Shown here in pieces: positions 28,939 to 38,394 of a DNA stretch of 64,000 bases (position 1 is its first letter; the number at the start of each line of letters is the position of its first letter). The position numbers and the translations under genes are program-made. The DNA lies in the NCBI RefSeq assembly GCF_000590925.1, contig NZ_CP004372.1, positions 2,895,001 to 2,959,000 of the forward strand. Reading direction: 5' to 3'. Source of the stretch: Roseibacterium elongatum DSM 19469 (GTDB taxonomy: Bacteria; Pseudomonadota; Alphaproteobacteria; Rhodobacterales; Rhodobacteraceae). The notes below the pieces were generated by a model. It was given only the letters and a program-made list of their open reading frames with translations. It searched no databases and was not told the origin of the DNA.

Positions 28939-30180
28939 ATGACCGACGCCAGCCTGACCCCAGAAGACATCGCCGGAGACAGCCGCGCCAGACGCAATGT
29001 CGCCGTACTCGTGGCCGCGCAAGCGATCCTCGGCAGCCAGATGCCGATGATCTTCACCGTCGGGGCGCTTGCCGGCCTGATGATCGCCCCCAGCCCGGCG
29101 CTGGCCACGATCCCGATCTCGCTGATCGTGTTCGGCTCGATGACGACGGCGCTCTGGCTGTCACCGCTGATGCAGCGCTTCGGGCGGCGGGCCGGGTTCT
29201 TCATCGGCGCGGTGGCCGGCGCCATCGGGGCCGCGATCTCGGCCTATGGCCTCTGGAGCAACAGCTTCGCCCTGTTTCTGGCGGGGTCCTACGTCACGGG
29301 CATCTACATGTCGGCGCAGGGCTTCTACCGTTTTGCCGCCGCCGATACCGCATCCGAAAATTTCCGCCCCAAGGCCATTTCCTACGTGATGGCGGGGGGG
29401 CTGATCTCGGCGCTGATCGGCCCGCAGATGGTCAAGCTGACGACCGATGCCACGGTCATTCCATTCCTCGGCAGCTATGTCTTCGTGGTGCTCATCAATC
29501 TTGTGGGCATGGCGCTGTTCCTGTTTCTCGATCTTCCCAAACCCACGGCGGCGCACCGCGCGGCGACCAGGGCCGGCGCCGGGCGCAGCTATGCCGAGTT
29601 GCTGCGCGATCCAAGGATTGCGGTCGCCATCATTTGCGGCATGGTCTCCTACGCGCTGATGAACCTGATGATGACCTCGACGCCACTGGCGGTCGTCGGA
29701 TGCGGCTTCACCACCGGATCGGCGGCCGATGTGGTGTCGGCCCATGTGATCGCGATGTTCGCGCCATCCTTCGTCACCGGCCACCTGATCGCGCGGTTCG
29801 GCGCGATGCGGATCGTGGCGTTGGGGCTGTTCCTGCTGGCGCTGGCCGGGGCCGTGGCCCTGAGCGGGGTCGAGCTTTACCAGTTCTTCGGCGCGCTCGT
29901 CCTGCTGGGCGTCGGCTGGAATTTCGGCTTCATCGGGGCCACGGCGATGCTGACACAGGCCCACGAGGTGCACGAGCGCGGCCGCGTTCAGGGTTTGAAC
30001 GATTTCCTGGTCTTCGGCTGCGTGACGATCGCTTCGCTGGCCTCGGGCTTTCTGATGAGTTCGGGAACCGATACGCAGGCGGGATGGACCGCCGTGAACA
30101 TCGCGATGATCCCCTTCCTTGCGCTGGCAGGGGGCGCCTTGATCTGGCTGGCCCTGCGGCCGCGCGACATGCTGGTCTAG
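28939..30180 (+). CDS. Major facilitator superfamily transporter
   Basis: A 413-residue membrane protein with about twelve hydrophobic segments and the MFS loop LMQRFGRRAGFFIGAVAG between segments 2 and 3. The central cytoplasmic loop is basic (KPTAAHRAATRAGAGRSYAEL). The second half repeats the pattern with LIARFGAMRIVALGLFLLAL. The substrate cannot be read from sequence; relatives are annotated as drug or sugar transporters without proof. The ATG at 28939 is preceded by an unrelated upstream extension that I excluded. Confidence 0.85.
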   Translation: MTDASLTPEDIAGDSRARRNVAVLVAAQAILGSQMPMIFTVGALAGLMIAPSPALATIPISLIVFGSMTTALWLSPLMQRFGRRAGFFIGAVAGAIGAAISAYGLWSNSFALFLAGSYVTGIYMSAQGFYRFAAADTASENFRPKAISYVMAGGLISALIGPQMVKLTTDATVIPFLGSYVFVVLINLVGMALFLFLDLPKPTAAHRAATRAGAGRSYAELLRDPRIAVAIICGMVSYALMNLMMTSTPLAVVGCGFTTGSAADVVSAHVIAMFAPSFVTGHLIARFGAMRIVALGLFLLALAGAVALSGVELYQFFGALVLLGVGWNFGFIGATAMLTQAHEVHERGRVQGLNDFLVFGCVTIASLASGFLMSSGTDTQAGWTAVNIAMIPFLALAGGALIWLALRPRDMLV

Positions 30181-30243
30181 GGCGACCGCCCGACGGATCA
30201 TACGCGGCATCACACCGGCCCCGGCCGCATGCCCGCGCCGCGC

Positions 30244-31014
30244 CTACCAGCGCCCGGTCAGGGACAGGCGCAGCAGGCCGAGCCGCGACGCCGCCTCGCT
30301 TTGGCCCAATGTCCCCTCGGCCACGCGCACGGGGGTGCGGGCCGCCTGGGTCAGGATCGCCTCGGCCTGCCATCCGGCAAAGAGCGCCGGCGCCGCCGCG
30401 CGTGGCACCGTCCGGCGTGCCGCCCGCGCCGCCTCCAGCCGCGCCAGGCCCTGCCGCGCTAGGTCGGCCACGGCCTCGGGGCGGCCATCGACAAGCGGCA
30501 CGCGGCCGCGCGCCGCAAGCTCCGGCACCGCACGCAGGAACCCGGCCAGCGCGGCGGCCCAGGCATGGTCGCGCACCGCCCGCTCGGCCGCCTCGGGCGC
30601 GCCCAGCAGCCGCGCCGCCGCCCAGGCGAGGTTGCTGCCGGTTGCCGCGAGATACGCGTCGAAATGCGCCTCGTCCTCGAACGGATCGCGGTAGATGTCC
30701 CACCGGCGTGCGGCGATCAGCCCATCCAGCAACGGCGCCACCTGCGGGTCAGCCACCTGTGCCAGCGGGGCCGCAACCTCGTGGGCGCGCGGCGGGCGGG
30801 CCGCGGCGATCTCTTCGACCACGTCGCGCCAGAATTGCAGGCGCATCTCGGCGATCATCGGCTCTTTCGTGACCCAGGGGGCGCGGCTGACCTCGATATT
30901 GAAGGCATAGAGCGGGAACAGAACCTCGCGCGCCGCGACGGGCGCGGCCATCGTGGCGCGAAACCGCTCGGGGTCGGCGCGCGCGACCAGCTCGGCACAG
31001 GATGCGACGCTCAT
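30244..31014 (-). CDS. Squalene/phytoene-synthase-fold protein, NDUFAF6-like
   Basis: A 256-residue protein of the squalene/phytoene synthase fold, but it lacks the two Asp-rich DxxxD motifs needed for prenyl transfer. Instead it has AFNIEVSRAPWVTKEPMIAE followed by MRLQFWRDVVEEI, the wording of NDUFAF6, the mitochondrial complex I assembly factor. I therefore favour a complex I assembly role over carotenoid synthesis; that is inference from similarity. Its ATG overlaps the stop of the upstream methyltransferase gene (ATGA), so the two are coupled. No carotenoid gene is near. Confidence 0.75.
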   Translation of the reverse strand: MSVASCAELVARADPERFRATMAAPVAAREVLFPLYAFNIEVSRAPWVTKEPMIAEMRLQFWRDVVEEIAAARPPRAHEVAAPLAQVADPQVAPLLDGLIAARRWDIYRDPFEDEAHFDAYLAATGSNLAWAAARLLGAPEAAERAVRDHAWAAALAGFLRAVPELAARGRVPLVDGRPEAVADLARQGLARLEAARAARRTVPRAAAPALFAGWQAEAILTQAARTPVRVAEGTLGQSEAASRLGLLRLSLTGRW

Positions 31015-31745
31015 GCCGGCCGCACCACGCAAAGAAGATAGCCGGTTTCGCGCCTGTGCGCCCACCAGGCGCGCGCCTCGGTCTCGGCCTCGTCCAGCAC
31101 GGCGGTCAGGCGCGGGTCGGCGCCCTGGCGGAGGGTTGCCACGCGATCCAGCAGCGGGCGGAAATAGCTTTCCCAGCCGATATCGGTGATGCGGCGCGTG
31201 GCCAGCGTCTCGAACCCCGATGCGGTCACGCGCGCGGCAATGCCGCGCGCATCCGTCAACGGCGCGTGACCCTGCCAAAAGTCGACGGCGCCCTGGCTGG
31301 GACTGTCCGAAAACAGGCAGGGCTCGGAAAACGCGATGACCCCGCCCTTGGTCAATGCACCGCGCCAGGTGGTCAGGGCCGTCTCGATCCCGGCGAAATA
31401 GACCGCGCCCGCGCACCATATCAGGTCGTAGCGATCCGGCAGATCGAGGTAATCGCCCACACGCAGCGTCACGCGGTCATGTTGGCCCCAGCGCGCCCGG
31501 GCGGCCTCGATAAACGGGGCGTGGCGGTCGATCGCCGTTACATGGCCCTCGGGCGCGGCGCGCAGCAAGGCCCCGATATCGCCCCCCGGCCCCGAGGCGG
31601 CATCGCAGATCCGCGCCGCCGGCTCCAGGCCCGCAACTTCGGCGGCCCAGGCCACATCCGCCGTTTCGCCCGGCCCCTCGCGGGGCAGGTCGGCATGCAG
31701 GATGAAGAAGTTTTCGGCGTCGAACGCGCCCATGTGAGCCCCCAT
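31011..31745 (-). CDS. Class I SAM-dependent methyltransferase
   Basis: A 244-residue methyltransferase with the SAM-binding motif ARICDAASGPGGDIGALL, the acidic loop HVTAIDRHAPFIEAARARWG and DLIWCAGAVYFAGIE. The substrate is unknown; the nearest-looking relatives act on small molecules. An AAGGGG element five bases upstream supports the ATG at 31745. It is translationally coupled to the NDUFAF6-like gene downstream and lies 44 bp after cimA on the same strand, so all three may be cotranscribed. Confidence 0.8.
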   Translation of the reverse strand: MGAHMGAFDAENFFILHADLPREGPGETADVAWAAEVAGLEPAARICDAASGPGGDIGALLRAAPEGHVTAIDRHAPFIEAARARWGQHDRVTLRVGDYLDLPDRYDLIWCAGAVYFAGIETALTTWRGALTKGGVIAFSEPCLFSDSPSQGAVDFWQGHAPLTDARGIAARVTASGFETLATRRITDIGWESYFRPLLDRVATLRQGADPRLTAVLDEAETEARAWWAHRRETGYLLCVVRPA

Positions 31746-31789
31746 GTCAGCCCCTTGTGAACGGTCCGCGACGGGTCTGTCCCCACCCG

Positions 31790-33409
31790 TCAGATAGCGG
31801 GCGCCCCGTCGCGAACCAGTTTCCATTCGATCGCATCCAGCAGCGCCTCGAAACTGGCATCGACGATATTGGCGCTGACGCCCACGGTGGACCAGCGCCG
31901 CCCGGTTGCATCCTCGCTGTCGATGACGACGCGGGTGACGGCCTCGGTCCCGCCCTGGGTGATGCGCACCTTGAAATCCACCAGACGAATATCGTCGATA
32001 TAGGATTGGTAGGGCCCCAGATCCTTGCCAAGCGCCTTGGCCAGTGCGTTCACCGGGCCCCGGTCGCTGCCGGTCTGATCCATCGACTCGGACACCGACA
32101 GTTTCTTGTCGCCCCCGATCTTCACCACGACCACGGCCTCGGACAGGCTGACCGTCTCGTTGTACTTGTTCTTGCGCCGCTCGACGGTGACGCGGTAGCG
32201 CTTGACCTCGAAAAAGCGGGGCATCTGCCCCAAAGCGCGCCTTGCCAGCAACTCGAAACTGGCCTGCGCGGTGTCGTAGGAATAGCCCTGATCCTCGCGC
32301 GCCTTGATCTCCGTCAGGATCTCGGCCAACGCGGGGTTTGCCCTGTCCACCTCGATCCCGGCCTCCGAGAGCCGGCGGCGCAGGTTCGACTGCCCGGCCT
32401 GGTTCGACATCGGGATGATGCGGGCATTGCCCACCTCGGCGGGGTCGATGTGTTCATAGGTGGCCGGGTTCTTGACGATGGCACTGGCATGCAGGCCGGC
32501 CTTGTGCGCAAAGGCGGACGAGCCGACATAGGGCGCAGCCCGCGTCGGCACGCGGTTCAGGATGTCGTCCAGCATGCGGCTGATGCGCGTGAGGCGCTTG
32601 AGCGCGTCGCGCGTGATCCCCGTTTCATAGCGGCTGGCCCATGGCTCCTTGAGCAGCAGGGTCGGAACAAGCGTGGTCAGGTTGGCATTTCCGCAGCGCT
32701 CGCCCAGCCCGTTCAGCGTGCCCTGAATCTGGCGCGCCCCGGCCTCGACCGCCGCCAAACTGCCCGCCACGGCGGTTTCGGTGTCGTTATGGGTGTGAAT
32801 GCCCAGCCGGTCGCCGGGAATACCGGCGGCGATCACCTCGGCCACGATGCGCCCGATCTCGCCCGGCAGCGTGCCGCCATTTGTATCGCACAGCACGATC
32901 CATCGCGCCCCGGCGTCCAGCGCCGCGCGGCAACAGTCCAGCGCATAGGCCGGGTTGGCCTTGTAGCCGTCAAAGAAATGCTCGGCATCGAAAAGTGCCT
33001 CGCGCCCTTGGGCCACCAGATGGGCGAGTGAGGCGCGGATAGTCTCGACATTCTCGTCGAGCGTGATCCCGAGCGCCTCGGTGACGTGGAAATCATGGGT
33101 CTTTCCCACAAGGCAAACACTGCGCGTGCCCGCATTCATCACCGCCGCCAGCACATCGTCATTCTCGGCAGACCGCCCCGCGCGCTTGGTCATGCCGAAG
33201 GCCGTCAGCGTCGCCCGCGTCTCGGGCGCGGCCTCGAAAAACGCGCTGTCGGTGGGGTTGGCGCCGGGCCAGCCGCCTTCGATATAGTCGAGGCCCAGAT
33301 CATCGAGGGCTTGCGCGATGCGCTGCTTCTCGGGGGTCGAAAACTGCACGCCCTGCGTCTGTTGCCCATCGCGCAAGGTGGTGTCGTAGAGATAAAGCCG
33401 CTCGGTCAT
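31790..33409 (-). CDS. cimA: (R)-citramalate synthase
   Basis: A 539-residue member of the isopropylmalate/citramalate synthase family. The catalytic start LYLYDTTLRDGQQTQGVQFS, the HTHNDTETAVAGSL metal-binding motif, GGWPGANPTD and the C-terminal regulatory domain (YQSYIDDIRLVDFKVR) agree with the CimA type, which condenses pyruvate and acetyl-CoA to citramalate for isoleucine synthesis. LeuA would differ in the N-terminal motif. Homocitrate synthases are shorter. It is the first gene of a possible unit with the methyltransferase and the NDUFAF6-like gene. Confidence 0.9.
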   Translation of the reverse strand: MTERLYLYDTTLRDGQQTQGVQFSTPEKQRIAQALDDLGLDYIEGGWPGANPTDSAFFEAAPETRATLTAFGMTKRAGRSAENDDVLAAVMNAGTRSVCLVGKTHDFHVTEALGITLDENVETIRASLAHLVAQGREALFDAEHFFDGYKANPAYALDCCRAALDAGARWIVLCDTNGGTLPGEIGRIVAEVIAAGIPGDRLGIHTHNDTETAVAGSLAAVEAGARQIQGTLNGLGERCGNANLTTLVPTLLLKEPWASRYETGITRDALKRLTRISRMLDDILNRVPTRAAPYVGSSAFAHKAGLHASAIVKNPATYEHIDPAEVGNARIIPMSNQAGQSNLRRRLSEAGIEVDRANPALAEILTEIKAREDQGYSYDTAQASFELLARRALGQMPRFFEVKRYRVTVERRKNKYNETVSLSEAVVVVKIGGDKKLSVSESMDQTGSDRGPVNALAKALGKDLGPYQSYIDDIRLVDFKVRITQGGTEAVTRVVIDSEDATGRRWSTVGVSANIVDASFEALLDAIEWKLVRDGAPAI

Positions 33410-33422
33410 CTGTAGGCTCCGC

Positions 33423-33476
33423 GTAGGGCGGGACGTGTCCCGCCATCCCCTCGCGGCGGAACACGTCCCGCCCTAC
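33423..33476. repeat. REP-like inverted repeat between cimA and cysS
   Basis: Two 22-bp arms (33423-33444 and 33455-33476) are inverted copies with one mismatch, around a 10-base loop. The left arm itself contains the palindrome GGCGGGAC-GT-GTCCCGCC, so the element can fold in two ways. It is of the extragenic palindrome type. Confidence 0.8.
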
Positions 33477-33500
33477 GGGCTGCTCGCACGCACACCGCGG

Positions 33501-34880
33501 TCATGACAAACCCTCCAGCCTGGCCGCGTCAAAGCCCGGCCCGGGAACCAGCTCGACCCCCGATTTCGACATCCGCACCTCGATCCCGGCCTCGATCAGG
33601 GCCGATTTCAGGCGATCCACCTCGGAGAAATCCTTGCTCTCCATCGCCGCGGCCCGCGCGGCGGCCAAGCGGTCGGCATGGGCGGACAGATCGACATTGT
33701 CGCCCAACCAACCCGCCATCTCCTCGGTCAACAGGCCCAGCAGTTCAGCCGAGGCTTTCAGCGCGGCCGCGTCGCCCTCGCCCGCCAGACGATGCAACAC
33801 CGTGATCGCCCCGGCGGTGTTAAGATCATCGGCCAGCGCGGCCAGAACATCGGGGTGAACGGCCCCGGCCTCGGCGCCCTCGACCATGGCATGCCATTTG
33901 CGCAGGGTCTTTTCCGCCTCGGCCGCCTTCTTGGCGGTCCAGTCCATCGGTTTGGAATAATGGGTCGAGAGAAAGACGAAGCGGATCACCTCGCCCGGCA
34001 CGGGGGCCATGCCGTCATGCCCGTCCAGCACATCGCGCACGGTGAAGAAATTGCCAAGGGACTTGGACATCTTCTTGCCCTCGACCTGCAACATCTCGTT
34101 ATGCATCCAGATATTCGCAAACCCGCCCTCGGGATGGGCGCAGCAGCTTTGCGCGACCTCGTTCTCGTGATGGGGAAACATCAGATCGTTGCCGCCGCCG
34201 TGGATGTCGAAGCTTTCGCCCAAAAGCGCATAACTCATGGCCGAGCATTCGATATGCCAGCCGGGTCGGCCCCGGCCCCAGGGGCTGTCCCAGCCGGGCA
34301 GATCGTCGGTGGAGGGTTTCCACAGCACGAAATCCATCGGGTCGCGCTTGTAGGGTGCCACCTCGACGCGGGCGCCGGCGATCATGTCCTCGACCGAGCG
34401 GCCCGACAACGCGCCATAGGCGGGGTAACTGGCCACCGAAAACAGCACATGCCCCTCGGCCTCATAGGCATGGCCGCGCGCGATCAGGTCGGAGATCATG
34501 GCGATCATCTCGGCGATATAGGCGGTGGCGCGCGGCTCGTGGTCTGGGCGCAGGTTGCCCAGGGCGTCCATGTCGTCGTGATACCAGCCGATGGTCTCTT
34601 CGGTGATCTCGGCGATGGGGCGGCCCGTGGCGGCGGCGCGCGCGTTGATCTTGTCATCCACGTCGGTGAAGTTGCGCACATAGGTCACGTGCCCCGCGCC
34701 ATAGACATGACGCAACAGCCGGTAGAGCACATCGAACATGATGACATTGCGGGCATTGCCCAGATGCGCGCGGTCATAGACCGTGGGGCCGCACAGGTAG
34801 ATCCGCACATTGTCGGGGTCGATCGGGGTGAAGGCCTCGACGCTACGGGTTTTCGAGTTTCTCAGGCGGATCTGGACCAT
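33501..34880 (-). CDS. cysS: Cysteine--tRNA ligase
   Basis: A 459-residue class I synthetase. The HIGH-type region reads [18 protein letters not shown] with the first zinc-ligand Cys, [10 protein letters not shown] supplies the second, HHENEVAQS the next ligands, and [13 protein letters not shown] is the KMSKS loop. It charges tRNA-Cys. The ATG at 34880 ([11 protein letters not shown]) has an AAAGG element upstream; a longer frame to 35036 is rejected because its residues look random and basic. A REP-like repeat separates it from cimA downstream. Confidence 0.96.
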   Translation of the reverse strand: MVQIRLRNSKTRSVEAFTPIDPDNVRIYLCGPTVYDRAHLGNARNVIMFDVLYRLLRHVYGAGHVTYVRNFTDVDDKINARAAATGRPIAEITEETIGWYHDDMDALGNLRPDHEPRATAYIAEMIAMISDLIARGHAYEAEGHVLFSVASYPAYGALSGRSVEDMIAGARVEVAPYKRDPMDFVLWKPSTDDLPGWDSPWGRGRPGWHIECSAMSYALLGESFDIHGGGNDLMFPHHENEVAQSCCAHPEGGFANIWMHNEMLQVEGKKMSKSLGNFFTVRDVLDGHDGMAPVPGEVIRFVFLSTHYSKPMDWTAKKAAEAEKTLRKWHAMVEGAEAGAVHPDVLAALADDLNTAGAITVLHRLAGEGDAAALKASAELLGLLTEEMAGWLGDNVDLSAHADRLAAARAAAMESKDFSEVDRLKSALIEAGIEVRMSKSGVELVPGPGFDAARLEGLS

Positions 34881-35087
34881 CTTGCGGACCTTTCGTCGTC
34901 GCTTGCGCGCGAGGGGGCCTAGCAGGTTCGACCCGGCTTTGAAACCTCGGAGTCGGGCGCGCCCGGATCGGCGCGGCCATCGCCCCGATGCGGCCAACCC
35001 GCCCGAGGCGACAGGGCCGCAACGACCGCAGATCATGGCGTGAAACCGGGGGTGTCATTCCAAAACGAGCCGCGATAAATTGATATC

Positions 35088-35406
35088 ATGCGCGAACATT
35101 TCGTTGACACCCATTGTCAAACCCTGCCCGGAACCCTGCGGACGACGCCGTTCGGGCCCGGAACGGTCGTCTGGAAGATCGAAAGCCGCATGTTCACCGC
35201 TTATACGGTGGGGGGCGGGCCTGTCGGTGCGGTTGAACGGGATGATCGCGGCAGGCGTGCTGATGGAACAGGGGCGCGCCGCGTCCCATGCATGGCTGCC
35301 CGACGGGGCCTGGGCGATGCTGCCATGGGAAACCTCGCCCGATGAACTGCGCGCACGCATCAACCAAAGCTACCTCATGGTGCTGCGCGACCTGCAGCCG
35401 CGCTGA
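35088..35406 (+). CDS. MmcQ/YjbR family protein (one frameshift as sequenced)
   Basis: Removing one G from the six-G run at 35210-35215 gives a continuous 105-residue protein: MREHFVDTHCQTLPGTLR, WKIESRMFTAYTVGG, then GLSVRLNGMIAAGVL and LRARINQSYLMVLRDL at the end. This is the small DUF419/YjbR fold (CyaY-like shape, function unknown). As sequenced, the first frame runs off after the G run and ends at 35345. The base is in a homopolymer, so a reading error is likely. It is followed after 75 bp by the aminotransferase gene. Confidence 0.75.
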
Positions 35407-35481
35407 TCCGCGCGCCCTTGTGGCCAGGGCGAAAAACTGGCTGGGTGCACCCGCGCCTGTCCCCCGCCGCGGAGATCCCCG

Positions 35482-36663
35482 ATGCCGAAACTTTCCCGCC
35501 AGATCACCGGCCTGACCGGCAACGGCGACGATGGCTGGTCGCTGTTTTCGCGCGCCCGCGCCATGAAGGCCGCCGGTCTGCCCATTCTGGAGCTAACCAT
35601 CGGCGAACATGACACAGGCACCGACCCGGCCATTCTGGACGAAATGCACCGCGCGGCCCGTGCCGGCCACACCGGCTATGCCGCTGTGCCGGGCATCGCG
35701 CCCTTGCGCCGCGCCGTGGCCGAGCACCTTGGCGCGGCCACCGGGCGGGCGTTTGGCCCGGAAAACGTATTGATCACGCCCGGCGGGCAAGCGGCCCTTT
35801 TCGCGGCCCATCACGCCGCCTGCGATCCGGGCGATCATGCGCTGCTGATCGATCCCTATTACGCGACCTATCCGGGCACCATTCGGGCGGTCGGGGCGGT
35901 GCCGGTCGCCGTGCCCACCCGCGCCGAGGTCGGATTTCAGCCCGAGGAAGCCCGCCTCGCCGCTGCGGCCGAGGGCGCGACAAGTCTGCTGATCAATTCC
36001 CCCAACAACCCGACCGGCGCGGTCTATGACGAGGCCACCCTGGCCGGCATCGCCCGCGTGGCCGAAGCGCAGGACCTTTGGGTGATTTCGGACGAGGTCT
36101 ATGACAGCCAGGTCTGGCAGGGCCGGCACGTGCCCTTTGCGGCGCTGCCGGGCATGGCCGACCGCACGCTGACGGTCGGGTCGCTGTCGAAAAGCCATGC
36201 GATGACCGGCTCGCGCCTGGGCTGGGTGGCTGGCCCGCCCGAGGCAATCGAGCGGCTCATCACCCTCGCCACGCACACGACCTATGGCGTGCCCGGCTAC
36301 ATTCAGGAGGCCGCGCTTTTCGCCCTGCGCAGCGGCCCCGAAACCGCGGCCCGCGTCGCGGCCCCGTTCCTGCGTCGGCGCGACATGGTGCTGGCGTGTC
36401 TGGCGCGCCAGCAGGTCCTTTCGGCCATTCCGCCGCAGGGCGCGATGTACGTGATGCTGGACGTGCGCCGCACAGGCATGACGGGCCGGGGCTTTGCCGA
36501 GGCGTTGCTCGATGCCGAACATGTCGCCGTCATGCCGGGCGAAAGCTTTGGGTCCGCGGCGGCAGGGCATGTGCGCGTGGCCCTGACCCTGCCCGACCCC
36601 GAGTTCGCCGAGGCCATCGACCGGTTGTTTGCCTTTGCCGTCCGCCAGGCCGAAAAGGTCTGA
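35482..36663 (+). CDS. PLP-dependent aminotransferase, class I/II
   Basis: A 393-residue fold-type I aminotransferase. PGGQAALFAAHHAAC is the phosphate-side helix, NSPNNPTGAVYDEA the substrate/PLP motif, WVISDEVYDSQVW carries the ring-stacking Asp/Tyr, and the PLP-binding Lys lies in GSLSKSHAMTGSRLGW, with the carboxylate-binding Arg in VRVALTLPD. The family covers aspartate, arginine:pyruvate and related transaminases, and the substrate here cannot be fixed. It ends three bases before the convergent outer-membrane protein gene. Confidence 0.88.
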   Translation: MPKLSRQITGLTGNGDDGWSLFSRARAMKAAGLPILELTIGEHDTGTDPAILDEMHRAARAGHTGYAAVPGIAPLRRAVAEHLGAATGRAFGPENVLITPGGQAALFAAHHAACDPGDHALLIDPYYATYPGTIRAVGAVPVAVPTRAEVGFQPEEARLAAAAEGATSLLINSPNNPTGAVYDEATLAGIARVAEAQDLWVISDEVYDSQVWQGRHVPFAALPGMADRTLTVGSLSKSHAMTGSRLGWVAGPPEAIERLITLATHTTYGVPGYIQEAALFALRSGPETAARVAAPFLRRRDMVLACLARQQVLSAIPPQGAMYVMLDVRRTGMTGRGFAEALLDAEHVAVMPGESFGSAAAGHVRVALTLPDPEFAEAIDRLFAFAVRQAEKV

Positions 36664-36666
36664 CGC

Positions 36667-37275
36667 TCAGAATTCGTAGGCCACGCCCAGCCCGAGGCTG
36701 GTCAGACCGATATCGACGCCGGTGTTTTCAAAGTCCGTCACCTCGTGGCGGATCAGATCGACCGACACCAGGATGTTGTCGACCACGCGGTAATCCAGAC
36801 CGATCCCGTAGAAATAGCCCATGTCGTCATCGTCGCCGAGACCGGTGTTCGAGCCGTAGAACCCGTTCACGCCGGCCGTGCCGTAAATCAGGGCCGAGCC
36901 CAGATCATAGCCGAACTCGAACCCGCTGCGGGCAATGGTGTCGATCGACGAATTGGTGATGTTGTCCTCGATCTCGCCATGCATGACCGAGATTTCGCCG
37001 CCCAGCACGTAGGACCCGAAATCGACACGGTAACCGAAGAAGCCGCCGTAGATTTCGCCCTCGATGTCGAAATCGACAACGCTCTCCACGACGCCATCGG
37101 TTCCGGCAAAGCTAAGACCGGCATAAAAACCGCCCCAGCTTTCCTCGGCCGGAAGGGGGGCGATGTAGGGCGCGGGCGCCGGTGCGGGCACCGTGCCGCC
37201 CGCAAGGGCGGCGCCGGCGACAAGGGTGGTGGCGGCGGTGGCGGTGGCGGCAAGGGCGCTCAGGCAACGGATCAT
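36667..37275 (-). CDS. Outer-membrane beta-barrel protein (OmpA-like/porin-type), copy A
   Basis: A 202-residue protein with a signal peptide (cleavage after about AGAALAGG), a short Pro/Ala linker (TVPAPAPAPYIAPLPAEES), and alternating barrel strands such as WGGFYAGLSFAGTDG, EIYGGFFGYRVDFGSYVLGGE and DYRVVDNILVSVDLI, ending in the Phe (GVAYEF) needed for BAM-dependent insertion. It is similar in layout to the protein at 37590-38195. The function is unknown beyond being a small outer-membrane barrel. Confidence 0.82.
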   Translation of the reverse strand: MIRCLSALAATATAATTLVAGAALAGGTVPAPAPAPYIAPLPAEESWGGFYAGLSFAGTDGVVESVVDFDIEGEIYGGFFGYRVDFGSYVLGGEISVMHGEIEDNITNSSIDTIARSGFEFGYDLGSALIYGTAGVNGFYGSNTGLGDDDDMGYFYGIGLDYRVVDNILVSVDLIRHEVTDFENTGVDIGLTSLGLGVAYEF

Positions 37276-37589
37276 GGGGCTCGTCCTTTATGTCTCGGGC
37301 CGCGCGGCTGACCGCGTGACGGACGCGATCGGGGCCGCAGGACCCGCTTGTGACTTTGTAAAAGCGGTAATCTGCGCTGGTCGCATCCACAACGTGCCGC
37401 GGCCGTGCCCCCGCCGACGCCGTGATCTTTCTGCAACGCAAAATTCCGGGATCTCGGCGAGAAACAGCGGCCGGGCCCTTTGGGATCGGCGGGTTTCCGC
37501 CGGTGGGCGGACAGCACCGCCGCAGCAGGCAGCAAAAGACCCGCCCCCATGGCGGGAGCGGGTCCATTCTGCCTTCTACGCGACGCGGA
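37276..37589. other. Intergenic region between the two outer-membrane barrel genes
   Basis: This 314-bp interval holds the terminator of the downstream-lying copy B (37534-37564) and presumably the promoter and ribosome-binding site of copy A. I see no small gene in it; the open frames that cross it look non-coding. Confidence 0.6.
37534..37564 (-). terminator. Rho-independent terminator after barrel copy B
   Basis: On the minus strand GACCCGC (37564-37558) pairs with GCGGGTC (37544-37538) around an inner GC-rich loop, and four T residues follow (37537-37534). It lies 26 bp beyond the stop of the barrel gene. Confidence 0.75.
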
Positions 37590-38195
37590 TCAGAAGCGCA
37601 GGGCGGCGTTGATACCGAAGGTCGTGGCCGCGGCGTCGATCCCGGTATTGTCGAAATCGTCGAAGGTGTGGTGCAGCAGTTCGGCACCGACCGTCACGCT
37701 GTCGGTCACGGCATAGTCCATCCCGACACCGTAGAAATAGCCATCATCCTCGAGCGTGCCGCCACCCGCTGCGTCGATCGTGGCATAGGCGGCGCCGGCG
37801 GTCGCATACAGCAGCGCCGGACCGGCGTCATACCCGGCTTCGACGCCAAGGCGCTGAACCGAGTCGAGCGCACCGACATTGTCGATGTCGATATCGGCGG
37901 CGTTCAGATCCAACTCGGCACCCAGGACGATATCGCCGAAGTCGTAGCGATAGCCGCCGAACAGGCCGTAGAGCGCGCCGTTTTCATCCTCGTCCAGCGT
38001 CGGGCCGTCGGCTTCGGCCTGGCCGTATTCAAGCTGACCACCGGCGTAGAAACCCGTCCAGTCGGCGCTCACCGGCATCGGCGCGGGCGTCGGCACATAG
38101 GCCGGTTCGGGGGCGGGTTCGGCCACACCGCCCGCCAGCGCCGGAACTGCGGCCAGGCTGGCCGCGGCGATGCCTGCGACAAATGCGAATTTCAT
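37590..38195 (-). CDS. Outer-membrane beta-barrel protein, copy B
   Basis: A 201-residue protein with a clear signal peptide (MKFAFVAGIAAASLAAVPALAGG would be cut near Ala-22), a Pro/Glu/Ala linker (AEPAPEPAYVPTPAPMPV), and barrel strands including WTGFYAGGQLEYGQAEADG and YGLFGGYRYDFGDIVLGAEL, ending AALRF. It shares the order of features and several strand motifs with copy A, so the two are tandem paralogues separated by a terminator. A small barrel role in the outer membrane is likely; the specific function is unknown. Confidence 0.82.
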   Translation of the reverse strand: MKFAFVAGIAAASLAAVPALAGGVAEPAPEPAYVPTPAPMPVSADWTGFYAGGQLEYGQAEADGPTLDEDENGALYGLFGGYRYDFGDIVLGAELDLNAADIDIDNVGALDSVQRLGVEAGYDAGPALLYATAGAAYATIDAAGGGTLEDDGYFYGVGMDYAVTDSVTVGAELLHHTFDDFDNTGIDAAATTFGINAALRF

Positions 38196-38394
38196 GTTCT
38201 AGTCCTTTCTTTTGCTCGAACGACCCACTCAGAAGCCCAATCGGGATGGCGGGCGTGTCATCGGATATGAGAACGAACCGCGAGATTGCCAATCACGCCT
38301 CTGTGTTCGGCAACTCCTTGCTAGACCGGCAGAAATCCGCTGAGAGCCAACGACGGAACGACGCCACGTCACCCTTGACGCGGCCCTGGGCGGA

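Noticed and set aside
30244..31014. Annotation as phytoene synthase (carotenoid synthesis)
   Set aside because: The two Asp-rich motifs are missing, the NDUFAF6-like wording fits better and no carotenoid gene is nearby.
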